From Bugula neritina (Eukaryota > Bryozoa > Gymnolaemata > Cheilostomatida > Bugulidae), in contig OZ037765.1 of the NCBI GenBank assembly GCA_964035545.1, positions 13,138,698 to 13,202,697 on the forward strand: a stretch of DNA of 64,000 nt, read 5' to 3'. The notes beneath the pieces are model-generated. The model saw only the letters and a list, made by a program, of their open reading frames with translations. It was not told where the DNA came from and searched no databases. Shown here one piece after another: positions 23,901 through 34,168 of this stretch. Numbering within the stretch: the first letter of the stretch is position 1; each line of letters opens with the position of its first letter. The translations under genes were made by a program, and so were the position numbers.

Positions 23901-26900
23901 CAACTTTTGATAAATCATGAAATTGAAAGCATAAACCTCTATGCTAAGAACTGCATGAATAGTTTGTTTAAATTTGAAGAAGACAAATAGATATGCAGTC
24001 GCAAAAATGAAAAACCAAGTAATTAATCAATATAGCTCAATACAGATTTCGACAAAACTAAAATGCATAAACTCACAGGAGAATTTTCAGGTGGTGTAAC
24101 AGGGCACTGCAGTGCTTGTTTGTTATAAGCTCTCACATCTTCCCATGTTGCTATCATCAACCATGTTGCTTGAAATAATGCACCAGTCCCTAGTCTGTAT
24201 GCATCTCTAACTAATAAAACAACAATTTCATTTTTAGACGTAAGCGATACCTAGAATATATTATATATTTGTAACAATTGGGCCATTTCTATCCAACTAT
24301 TATATTATATATGCATATGTGAGCAGTGTGAATTTATTGAACTGTTTGTGATTTGTGAAATTTACACTGCGTTATGCCACTGGTCTAGGGGTTAGAGCTT
24401 TTGCCTAGTAAACATGAAGTCATGGGTTCGAACCTGACAAAGGCCATTAATGATGTTAGGAAGAGCATCCAGTCATAATTGCTCCTGTGCCCCATCTGAA
24501 CAAGTCCTTAGCCCACTTTAACAAAAACCCTTTCCATCAAGGGTTTTCTCACAGGGATAGCGACTATAAACTTGCATGAGTTTTTTGTGCCACTGCATAA
24601 CAACCTTGAAGAAACGTTTTCGAATTAATCCAGAGAAAGGAACAATTACCTGCTACGCTGCTCTTGTAATCCCAATATTTTTACATAGCTATAACCAAAA
24701 TCATCTTATAATTTGTGCTAATTGTTTAGAAAATAAAACAGTTGTAGTATAATCCAATGATCGCTGTACTCCAAATGTTAGGTATAAATTTATAATAAAT
24801 CATAATGCCTATTGAAATAAACTTAGTAAAATTATCTAAATACAATTTACAATGTACAGCATATGCTCACTATCTTGTGATGCCTTGAGTAATAAAGTCG
24901 AGTCTGTAGTTTCCCGAGACCACAATCTTCCTCCACGGCACAAATCTACGTCTGCCCAAAAAGGACATATCAGTGCAATATTTGCAGTCTTTAGTGGAAA
25001 TGGATAAGGTTTAAACTCTTGAAACTTTCTATCCAATGAAATCGCTCCATTTGTGCAAACCTTTGGATAAGAAGCAGCAAACTTTGAAAAACGTCATATA
25101 TTGCCATAACTTCATCTTGACATTTACTACGGGTTTACTTTATTAAATCAGTATTATTGAGTGTTTTTATAGCTTTGTAGAAAGTACTAAAACATGAAAA
25201 AGTTGACTTTGTCAATCTGTTCTTTTCACCAACGTAGTTCTGTTGTAGTAGCATAACTTGACTAGCCGGTGATGAACGTTTATATAATATATATAACACA
25301 CCAGTGCCTGCATATTGACCCAAGTGTAACTTAAATGTGCACAGCTAAAATCAGGATTAATAATATTTTCTAATATATTGCCAATTATGTACAAATGCAT
25401 GAAGAAAAAATATCTACTTCATATTGTTATGATTTTCAGATTTAGGGTTGATGTGCCACCAAGAGAGTCTATTTATCACTAGAGAAACTTCACCGAGTTA
25501 AGTCGAGTAGATATCGTTATATTTTAATACAAGAATACATAATAAAATCTAATGTACAACAGTAATGATACGCACGTCTATTTAATTTACAGCACTATCC
25601 TCAACTGAGCTAGTAGCGCGAAGCTGCTACTATTACTCATAAAACAGCCTAGCTAATTGGCTAATACATTGTTCCGGGTCAATACGCAACCTTGCGTATT
25701 GTGTTGCTGGTAGCTCCACGAGCCACCACAATATTGCAAAATCTCAGGTTCTTTAGCTTCCCCACTGCCTAGTGTGCAATAAACAATAATATCCCTATTC
25801 ATTGGAATAGCTGCAGTTTATGTGACAAAAAGCTTGAATGATAAATAATATTCTAAATTAGTCAATTTTTATTTTATGGAATCAATTTGTGAAAATTACG
25901 TGTTTCAATATTTAAGTATGCAGTATAAAATGTTAGATTCTGTGTAGATTTGCAAACTTATGAAAGTTATACTTATTAGTTTTTATTTTTGCTTAAATTA
26001 ATTTTAAGTAAATTTTACATTTACAATCATATTAGGCTAAACCTGTTTTAGACAAATGCAAATTGAAAGACGTTAAATTTTAAATAAATGATCTATAATA
26101 TTTTTTATGACAGAATGAATGTAGCCATTGTAACTCTTCTATAATAGCTTATTCTTATGCAGGTCAAGTATAGAGCTCGGTTTTCAAGCTATTTGACTGC
26201 ATGTAAATTTGCATGTGCTTAAAGCAGTTTAGCTAGTGATGATATTTGTTTTTTGCAATTGCATGCTAACTTCCCAACAATTTGTCCGGTTGTTGCAAAA
26301 AAAGTAAGTTATGCACAAGTAAACATGTACATGCAAAGTAAACGCGTAAACATGTAAAGTTTAATAGGTATTTACCATTGCTATACTAAGCTAAAGTACA
26401 GTTGTTGAAGCATTTTAGCTTGGGCCTTGCATGAAGCCGATTTTCACTGCATACGAAATAGATGTGAAAGTTAGCTCCCACACAATACTTAACCAATTAT
26501 AAATTTTCTTACATATATGTTTGAATAACTTTTCCCAAAGAATGAAATGCTCCGTGTGTAGGTTGAACTGCAGTCATCATCTTTTGTAGGTGCTGGAGAG
26601 TCACCTTGTGAGAGTCCAAATGGATAAAGTGTATCTGTGAAACACAAGTAATAGAAATGTATAGTTCAGAATATCTCTAATTCTTAATTATATGGATATA
26701 GTCACGAAGTATTCAATTAAGCCTCATTCTACTTTATAATTTATCTTACTTTATTTGAAAACGTACTGCTCGCATATGCTAATTATACATATTATATAGT
26801 AGTGTTGAGAATAGTTACATTTGATGTAGCAAAATAATTATTATAATGAGAATTACCGAAAAATAATAGAGATATGAACTAATAAAAACTGTATAATGAG

Positions 26901-27257
26901 AAGCGAGTTTTGTTGGAGCATTAAAATTCTTAAATATATTATACTATGTAGAAGTTGGCTTTAGCATAAACCTCAGTCCTGTCTGGTTTTATTAATCACA
27001 CAGCTTTTTATTCAAAAATATGAAACTTACAGCTAGTTAACAACATGGTGCAAAGGTTGGTAGAAAACATATGATATTAATTCAACGATTTAAAGGTCAA
27101 TTTTATAATTTTTTAATAATAATATATTTTCTAAATAGTAGAAATTAGGACTTGTAGAATGTTACTTACTGTTGCCAGTAGTCTCATCTATAGCAGTTGA
27201 CAATAAAAGAGAAGTATATATCAGCAGATAAACAACCTTCATGGTGCTGTCTTTCAT
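20928..27257 (-). CDS. NIDO-mucin membrane protein, copy 2
   Basis: Exons (minus): 27257-27170, 26634-26513, 25060-24871, 24210-24077, 23886-23773, 23358-23196, 22966-20928; 2850 nt, 949 aa, phases 1,0,1,0,0,1 as in copy 1. Signal peptide: residues 1-22 (VVYLLIYTSLLL). NIDO region: residues 30-270, with [110 protein letters not shown]. Residues of about 330-850 are T-T-L-N-G-Q-type hexapeptides, an O-glycosylation-prone Thr-rich stalk. A membrane-proximal region with a single transmembrane helix (about 898-921, GVTVGQLVGLLALLIILV) and a basic 28-residue tail follow. The stop lies 180 bp from the NSE4 stop, tail to tail. The role is unknown; it is presumably a cell-surface mucin-like protein. 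Confidence 0.88.
21240..22760 (-). repeat. 18-bp minisatellite coding for hexapeptides, with a 627-bp higher-order duplication
   Basis: About 80 tandem 18-bp units encode T-T-L-N-G-Q variants (S-N-G-Q, V-N-G-Q, N-E-Q, N-A-Q). A large block including the non-repeat marker peptide LWYRPTTVN occurs twice, with the markers 627 bp apart (21401 and 22028). Because the period is a multiple of three, the antisense strand also stays open; that frame is a shadow. Confidence 0.93.
24375..24585 (+). repeat. tRNA-derived SINE-like repeat (family S1, copy b)
   Basis: Best preserved copy: CTGGTCTAGGGGTTAGAGC (A-box-like) and GGGTTCGAACC (canonical B-box) 40-50 bp apart, then AAAGGCCATTAATGATGTTAGG, a cryptic body and a GACTATAAACTTGCATGAG end. 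Lies in intron 3 of NIDO-mucin copy 2. Confidence 0.78.
25453..25733. repeat. Possible solo-LTR-like repeat in copy 2 intron 2
   Basis: The block begins TGTGCCACCAAGAGAG and ends GAGCCACCACA, so TG...CA ends are present. It has a higher-GC 3' half related to 19495-19735. No target-site duplication was visible and the paralogous introns lack obvious similarity, so the class is uncertain. Confidence 0.3.
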
Positions 27258-27803
27258 AAATCTAAAAAGTTTTGGTGAGCTATAAGTGATTATATAATAA
27301 GAATAGGTCGTTAACTAATAATTATATCAAGTAGGTAGAAAGTTTTCAATATTTACTTAAAAGATTAGAAGTAATTAAAAATAAATGAGGTTGCTAAGCA
27401 GAACACTTTATCAATGATTACAGTTCAACAAGGGTGTATGAAATTATTAGTTATATGTTGAAAATTTCATTTTAATAACTCTTGTGCCAACATGATGATA
27501 TTTGCCGTGTGTTAATAATATCCAAGGTCATGCACACTAAAGTATTCAAAGCTCCAGCAATAAATCTAAAATATATAGCTGTATGCATCTAGTATGCCTC
27601 CCCATAGCCTGAATACTATGCATTATCATTTTATGCACACATAGCTGGCCTATTGACAAGCTTTATCTATATTTTAATTGAAAATTTACCTGCTAAAATA
27701 TCATAATTGTATTCAGACTCAGTTGTTTAATTTTCAAACAGAAATTTAAAATTGTGCAACCAATAGCTTGCAATTGGTGATCAAGTGGTCAGCGTTTGTT
27801 TAT

Positions 27804-27968
27804 AGAATTGTTCTGTAAGCAGCTCCAAGTTGGAGGGTGACTGAGTCCAGTAGTCCGGTTCTCAGATTTGGAGTTGGAAGGATTGCAATAAACTGAGCTG
27901 CCCCCACTCTCAAACTATTGCACTTAGTCACCCCCAACCCGGAGCTGCTTATAAAATAATTTTTATTT
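27804..27968. repeat. Foldback/MITE insertion in the 5' flank of copy 2
   Basis: Left arm AAGCAGCTCCAAGTTGGAGG (27817-27836) pairs with right arm CCCCAACCCGGAGCTGCTT (27932-27950). The pairing extends outwards through ATTGTTCTGT/ATAAAATAAT and inwards through GTGACTGAGT/ACTTAGTCAC. The corresponding positions in units 3 and 4 (about 38870 and 46545) read straight from GGTCAGC through TTTATTCATATATAAAAC with no insert, so they act as empty sites. Confidence 0.75.
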
Positions 27969-27969
27969 A

Positions 27970-29520
27970 TATATAAAACCATTGAACCAAAAACTGCGTG
28001 TCTCTCAGTTTTAACAACTGCTAATGGCTCACTGCTATTATTTTTTGCATTGAGGTTACTGTATTGTTGTTTGCAGCATCAGTATCAATATTATCATTAA
28101 TTTATATATATTTATATATATTTATATATTGCTTTTTTACCAAAATAAAATTTGGGTCACATGTGAGATAACAAGTGATATGGGCTAAAACATATAATCT
28201 TATTCTGCTATTTTAAATGAGGAAATAATCATATTCATTTATTACATAGATTCTTGCAATTATTCAAACAAGCATTATAATTTAATAAAAAGAAGGCCCC
28301 AAATGTGTAATGAAAATATTTATGAATAATATGTAAATTAGCAAATGTACAGATTCATCATATAGACCTTTATATTGATTGTATCAATTATAATTGTTTT
28401 TATATTTTTTGCCAATCTGCAAAAGAATTGCAAAGCTAATGTAAACAAAATAATAATACACAAGATGCAATTATAACAGCTAATATAATGCTGCATATAC
28501 ATTATATGCCATTACTGGTGTACACTCACATTACTGGGCCATCAATTTTGGAGTTATCTAAGTTAGTGGGATTAAAGTTTATCAGAAGCTTACAAACAAA
28601 TTTTTGATATGGAAATAATAAGATACTAAAATTTAAAACTCTTCAATTCATTATATTTATTTTTGTACAATTAAAATATCAAATAAAAGCAGTTTGTCCA
28701 GCAAATTAATTAGTGAAGAGCAGAAATTGTTATTAAAGAAGATAATCAAACATTTCATTTGTTGGGCACAAAAATTAAGCATCAGCAGATATACATTAAA
28801 ACTGTTATTTTATAAATGATACACTTTTTAAATCAACTATATAATATGTTGAAAATCAGATGACTAAAACAGAAAATATCATCTAGAACATAAGCCATAA
28901 TAAATATATAAGTATATGAATCAGCTGTAAGCATGAAAAATGGAAACATATATGCAGAAAATTTTTAGCCAATTATACTAAATTTTCATCTGTTTTTTTT
29001 TTCTAAAATATCTATATCTATAGATAATAGAACAACAACAATATGTCATTTCAATTTCTTGTTCCAAAGAAGTATTGTCCAATTATGTAGGATATAAGCA
29101 ATACATGAAACATTGCCATGGGAACTTTATATGAAGGTCTAATCTATACCATGTAATATGTCTTTTCTGATTTAAGTGTGTTCTATGCTTTACTAAAGTC
29201 ACTCCAGCTGGTCATTATTTCATATTAGAGCCCAATCACTATAGTGCCACCACTTTTAACTATTACATTTTAATTCTGTCCATGCATCATTGCTTTTTTT
29301 CACTACAGCCTTGTTATACTCAACTCTTTAGTAAGAAATATTCAGTATTTTGGGTGACCTGCAGTTGGAAGTTGAAGTTCCACTACCGTCTAAAGTTTTC
29401 TATCGACAGAAACTTTGATACCTGTAAAGTCTACTTACTGAAATACATATGTCCTCTAGAAGAAAAAATTTATAGGAAAAGAAGAATTTTTCATAAATTG
29501 AAAACATTTCCTTAATGTAG
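27970..29520. other. 5' flank of copy 2, no gene
   Basis: Intergenic part of duplication unit 2. It aligns in patches with the flanks of copies 3, 4 and 5 (for example GCCAATCTGCAAAAGAATTG near 28410 against the same words near 54000). The short plus-strand frame at 29282-29515 has no support as a gene. Confidence 0.5.
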
Positions 29521-29531
29521 TGTGGTGGTTA

Positions 29532-29832
29532 GCCAGTAGTCGCCGTGGTGTAATGGTGAGCGTGCCTGCTTGCAAGCCGCAGGTCTCGGATTCGAATCCC
29601 AGTGGGGGCAATTATTCTTCAAGCTATTTCGGCCTTTAGTGAAGTGTAGTAGCACCTCGAGGGAGTAGAGAGGCCAGGAGAGCCTGAAGACTGAAGGAGT
29701 AGTAGAGAGGCTAGTTGAGTTCTTGAAAACTGGGTGGGATGTAGTGTTGAGATTACCCAGTAGTCCCAGTGGTGTGATGGTGAGCGCGCGTGCACTAGCA
29801 AGCCTGAGGTCTCGAGTTCGAATCCCAGATTT
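29532..29832 (+). repeat. Dimeric tRNA-like SINE (two tRNA-related heads)
   Basis: Two related heads, 29532-29611 and 29757-29832, share the start AGTAGTC...GTGGTGTAATGGTGAGCG (A-box region) and a B-box (GATTCGAATCC, then AGTTCGAATCC). They are separated by about 145 bp of unrelated body. The first head has a plausible anticodon stem CCTGC/GCAGG, but the T-stem has mismatches and no clean acceptor stem forms, so I treat both as SINE or tRNA-pseudogene sequence and not as functional tRNAs. Confidence 0.6.
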
Positions 29833-29835
29833 TTC

Positions 29836-30300
29836 ACTTACAATGTGTGATGTATTTTCAAAATGTAAATTACATTACGTTGATTAGAATTAGTCAACAT
29901 TCAGCTTTCTAATGCTACAAAATGTGCTAGTGGCAAAACTTTGAATCTTAGAGTTATGCTGCCATTAGTATTTTAAAAAACTTGTATACTTGTAATTATT
30001 GGAGTATTAATTATAAGATATGTGAAGCTTTGCCAATTTCTGAGTTTACAATGTGTTTTACTGAGGGGCCTATGGAGTACTACGAATTTGCGGTTGATCC
30101 TGGGAGAACATATAGAAAACATGTTCCCGTATTTTTCCTTATAAGGGTAAGCTTATTGTTAAGCATTAACAGGTGTAGCAGTTTCCTTGTAATTCACTTT
30201 TCAGTGCTTAAAGTAAAAGTTATATTAAGTATAGGTTGGTAGAGATAAGCCTTGATGGTGATTGTTTGCTTGTTTAATTTTTGTTTTAAGTCAGTTAGCT
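29836..30300 (+). pseudogene. NSE4 fragment (intron 6, exon 7, intron 7, 5' part of exon 8)
   Basis: The copy covers part of intron 6, a complete exon 7 (30037-30146) and its GTAAGC donor, a rearranged intron 7 and about 40 bp of exon 8 (GTTGGTAGAGATAAGCCTTG at about 30235). The exon 7 acceptor changed from CCAG to CCAA, and 9 nt are missing from the D-P-D-S-F-G segment. The exon 8 acceptor and most of exon 8 are gone. The frame of exon 7 is still open, but the fragment cannot be spliced and has no upstream exons. Confidence 0.85.
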
Positions 30301-30364
30301 TGTTTAAATGTACACGGCAGATTCTGGAATCACTGAAAACTTTCGGACAACATTTGCAGTATGA

Positions 30365-33300
30365 TTAATAACTTGAAACTTTATTTTTTTTCTGTCTTGT
30401 TAACACTAAAATTATAAGCAGAGCTAATAGACCTACGAGTAGACCAACAGTTACACCAATTATCACGTTGGTGTTGTCAATCACTGGGTGAAATTTTTTT
30501 AAAATCGCAGAAACATCATCAACTGGTATTTTAGAAGAATTAGATTTTTTTGGCTGTCTTCCTAATGCTGTTTGCCATCTATTGGATGATGCTGGCCTTC
30601 TACTCCATGATGTTACTAGTCCATTAGATGTTGAATGTTCAGTTAACATCATCGAATGCATTTTAGACATGGTGTATCCTTTCAATGTTGTCTGCCTGCT
30701 CAATTTTGTCTGGCCAATCAAAGGTGTTTTCCCTTTCACAGTTGTTTGCCAATTCAAAGGCAACGGTCTTTTTAAAGTTGTTTGCGCATTTGAAAGTTTC
30801 TTTCCATTTGAAATTGTCTGTCCATTCAATGGTGTCTGACCATTCAAAGTTGTCTGACCATTTAATGCCATTTGCCCATTCAAAGTTGTCTGCCCATTTG
30901 AAAGTGTTTGCCCATTCTTAGTTGCCAGGCCATTTATTAGCAGCTGTCCATTCGAAGTTGTTTGCGCATTTGAAAGTTTCTTTCCATTTGAAATTGTCTG
31001 TCCATTCAATGGTGTCTGACCATTCGAAGTTGTTTGACCATTTAATGGCACTTGCCCATTCAAAGTTGTCTGCCCATTTGAAAGTGTTTGCCCATTCTTA
31101 GTTGCCAGGCCATTTATTAGCAGCTGTCCATTCGAAGTTGTTTGCGCATTTGAAAGTTTCTTTCCATTTGAAATTGTCTGTCCATTCAATGGTGTCTGAC
31201 CATTCGAAGTTGTTTGACCATTTAATGGCACTTGCCCATTCAAAGTTGTCTGCCCATTTGAAAGTGTTTGCCCATTCTTAGTTGCCAGGCCATTTATTAG
31301 CAGCTGTCCATTCGAAGTTGTCTGCGCATTCAATAATATTTGTCCTTTTAAAGTAGTTTGCCCATTTGAAGGTCTCTTTGCATTTGAAATTGTCTGCCCA
31401 TTTAATGGTGTCTGCCCACTTGAAGTCGTCTGACTATTCAAAGTTGTCTGACCATTCAAAGTTGTCTGACCATTTTGAGATGTCTTTATATTAAAAGTTG
31501 TCTGCCCATTTGAAGTTGTTTGCCCATTCCCAGTTGCTAGGCGATTTTTTAGTAACTGTCCATTCAAAGTTGTCTGCCCATTCAAAGTTGTCTGACCATT
31601 CAATGGTGTATGCATATTCAAAGTTATATTTCCTTTTAAAGTTGTTTGCCCATTTGAAGGTATTTTTGCATTTGAAGCTGTCTGCCCATTCAATGGTGTC
31701 TGCCCATTTGAAGTTGTCTGACCATTTGAAGTTTTTTGACCATTTGAAGTTGTCTGACCATTCGAAGTTGTCTGACCATTCGAAGTTGTCTGACCATTCA
31801 ATGGTGTATGCATATTCAAAGTTATATTTCCATTTAAAATTTGCTGTGCATTTGAATTCACTTGTATCTTCGATGTCACTGGCAGTCCATTTAATGCTGT
31901 TGTCAGATGTAAACTAAGAGGTGTTGTAGTGAACAGGTTGCTTGTTGTTGAAGATTGTATAATATTTGATGGCGCAGTTGGTTGTTCACTTGTTACAAAG
32001 ACAACTGGAGATGGAGATGGTTTATCTAGTGAATAACAATAAAAAACATTACTCTTCAATAGTATTGTGATCATTACAACACATTTCAAAATTTGCTGTT
32101 TCACTTATTACTTAATTACTAGTCATGTATTTTATTCACTTTTATCACCATTAATTATATTATAGCTTTTTGGCATATAATATATTAAAACTTTTGAAAT
32201 GGCTATGTTTAGTTGATCTTTTTTAATATGTTGAGGTGAACGTAAGGTAATACCTGGAAGGACAATTCCTGTAATATTTGAGCCGGCCTCTCCAAGCTTA
32301 AAAATCATTTTTCCTGGTACACCCACATTGCTGTCTGTTACTATGTCAATTATTGCTGGTGTTCTGGATTTTGGAGTTGCATAAAAGTTTTTTCCATCAC
32401 CAGAATCAAATCCCACCTGAAAATATTTAATTATGGAGACAGTTAAGATTATGTTTTAGTTTTAAACATTTAATTATAATATATCACAACGTGCAGTGAT
32501 ACTGTGCATGTCAAGTCAATTTTTAATAACCTGCTGTGAGCCTATAGGAGTAAAACAAGGATGTGTGATAAAACATACACCATTTTTGATCTTCCTTCTT
32601 ACTGTGTTTGATCTAACGAGTGAATATATATCATCTGGAGTCAAAATTAAATGCAAATTAAAAAGCATCTTTAATATCAAATGTCTTAGAGCTAAGACAA
32701 AGACAGCTTCCAGAACTATCCTTAAATTGCAGCATTCTGAAGACATTATGACAATTTGGCTCATTCTGAAAAGGAGCTACAACTTACACTCACAGTATAT
32801 AGTGCAGCATACACCTCTCTTTTGGTCTCACAGCCAATGCCAAGAAGAGGAAAGTCATGTACCAAGCTCATTCAAACACAAAAATACATGGTGAGTTCTC
32901 CATTATGGTTGGAGACCAAGTATTAGAACAAGTTGCTACCTTCAACTACTTAGGTAACTGTCTATCCTTTGAAGTCTAAAGCAAGCATTGATGCTGACAT
33001 AAGCCAAAGCGTTCAAGTGGGCAGCTTTGGATTTAGAGGGCAGCAGGCACATGTTTTAATAGCATTGATATATAATGCAAACAAACTAAACTAAAAATGT
33101 ACAATAAGCCATCGTTTTCCTGACACTACTTTATGCCTCTGAAATCTGCAGGTGATAAATAGCCATTGCAAAATATGCTGCCTGCAAACAATTTCACTAC
33201 CCAAATTATGGAATCAAGTGGTGAGATAGGCAGACTACTAGCAGTGTCCTTTAGGAACCTCAGACTACATGCATTATTGTCATGGTTGTGCAAAATCAAT

Positions 33301-34085
33301 TGAAGTGGCCTGGCCATGTAGTAAAATGGATGATAATCAACTACCAAAAGCGGATTGTCCCATAGGCGGTTAGAAAAAAAGGTATAAAGACACTGTAACG
33401 GAGAGACTTAAGCAGTGGTTCACTCAACTACAAACTTGAGAACTGCAGGACTTGTACAAGCAACACTGGAGAACTGTTGTGCATCAAGATATGGCTATAT
33501 TCTTGAACAACAACAATGCCAAAAAATAATAGAGAAGCAACAACTAAGTAAACCAGGGAGTTGTGCACTCATCCATTAGTGACTGGCTCTAGGAATAATT
33601 GTTCTTTTGCACTGTAGCAAATTATGGCAATAGCAACTTGAGCTTGTGAATCACACTAGAATGCAAAACCTCTAGAGAAGTTTTCTAGGTTTATGAATCA
33701 CGGCTCAGATCATGGCTTTAAAGCAGACTTCAAACTTGTTAGGTATTCGAGAGATTGCTAATGATAAGTAATATTGTGCACATATGATATATATCATGCT
33801 CTCATTTTATGCCCAGCAATGACATTCAGTGATTGAGCACTTTAAACATGGTCACAAACTCAAACTACTAGCATTCTGCAAAGCTTGTGACTCCTAGGTG
33901 ACCCCTAGAGTCCCTTGAGCACTCTGGCTTGGTTTTACACACCTTTTAAATATGCTTTAGTAAAACTATAAGTTTTTACTATTGCTAAGGTGTAGACCAT
34001 GGTGCTCTGTTCTGTGCTGATGAGGGGACAACTCTCAAAACAGCTGCTGTACGCAGATTGAGGACGCACGCACGCACGCACGCAT

Positions 34086-34168
<83 letters not shown>

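Larger units (their letters stand above)
20536..29310. repeat. Tandem duplication unit 2 (NSE4 3' end + NIDO-mucin copy 2 + 5' flank)
   Basis: The first unit carries the intact NSE4 exon 8, the convergent copy 2 gene and about 2 kb of 5' flank. That flank (up to about 29310) matches the flank of copy 5 up to about 55080, including CATATTAGAGC near the distal end. Units 3 and 4 have the shorter flank cut at the NSE4 junction. Confidence 0.7.

Noticed and set aside
29532-29611. Functional tRNA gene
   Set aside because: A- and B-box-like words are present, but the T-stem has mismatches, no acceptor stem closes, and a second copy lies 220 bp away, as in a SINE.
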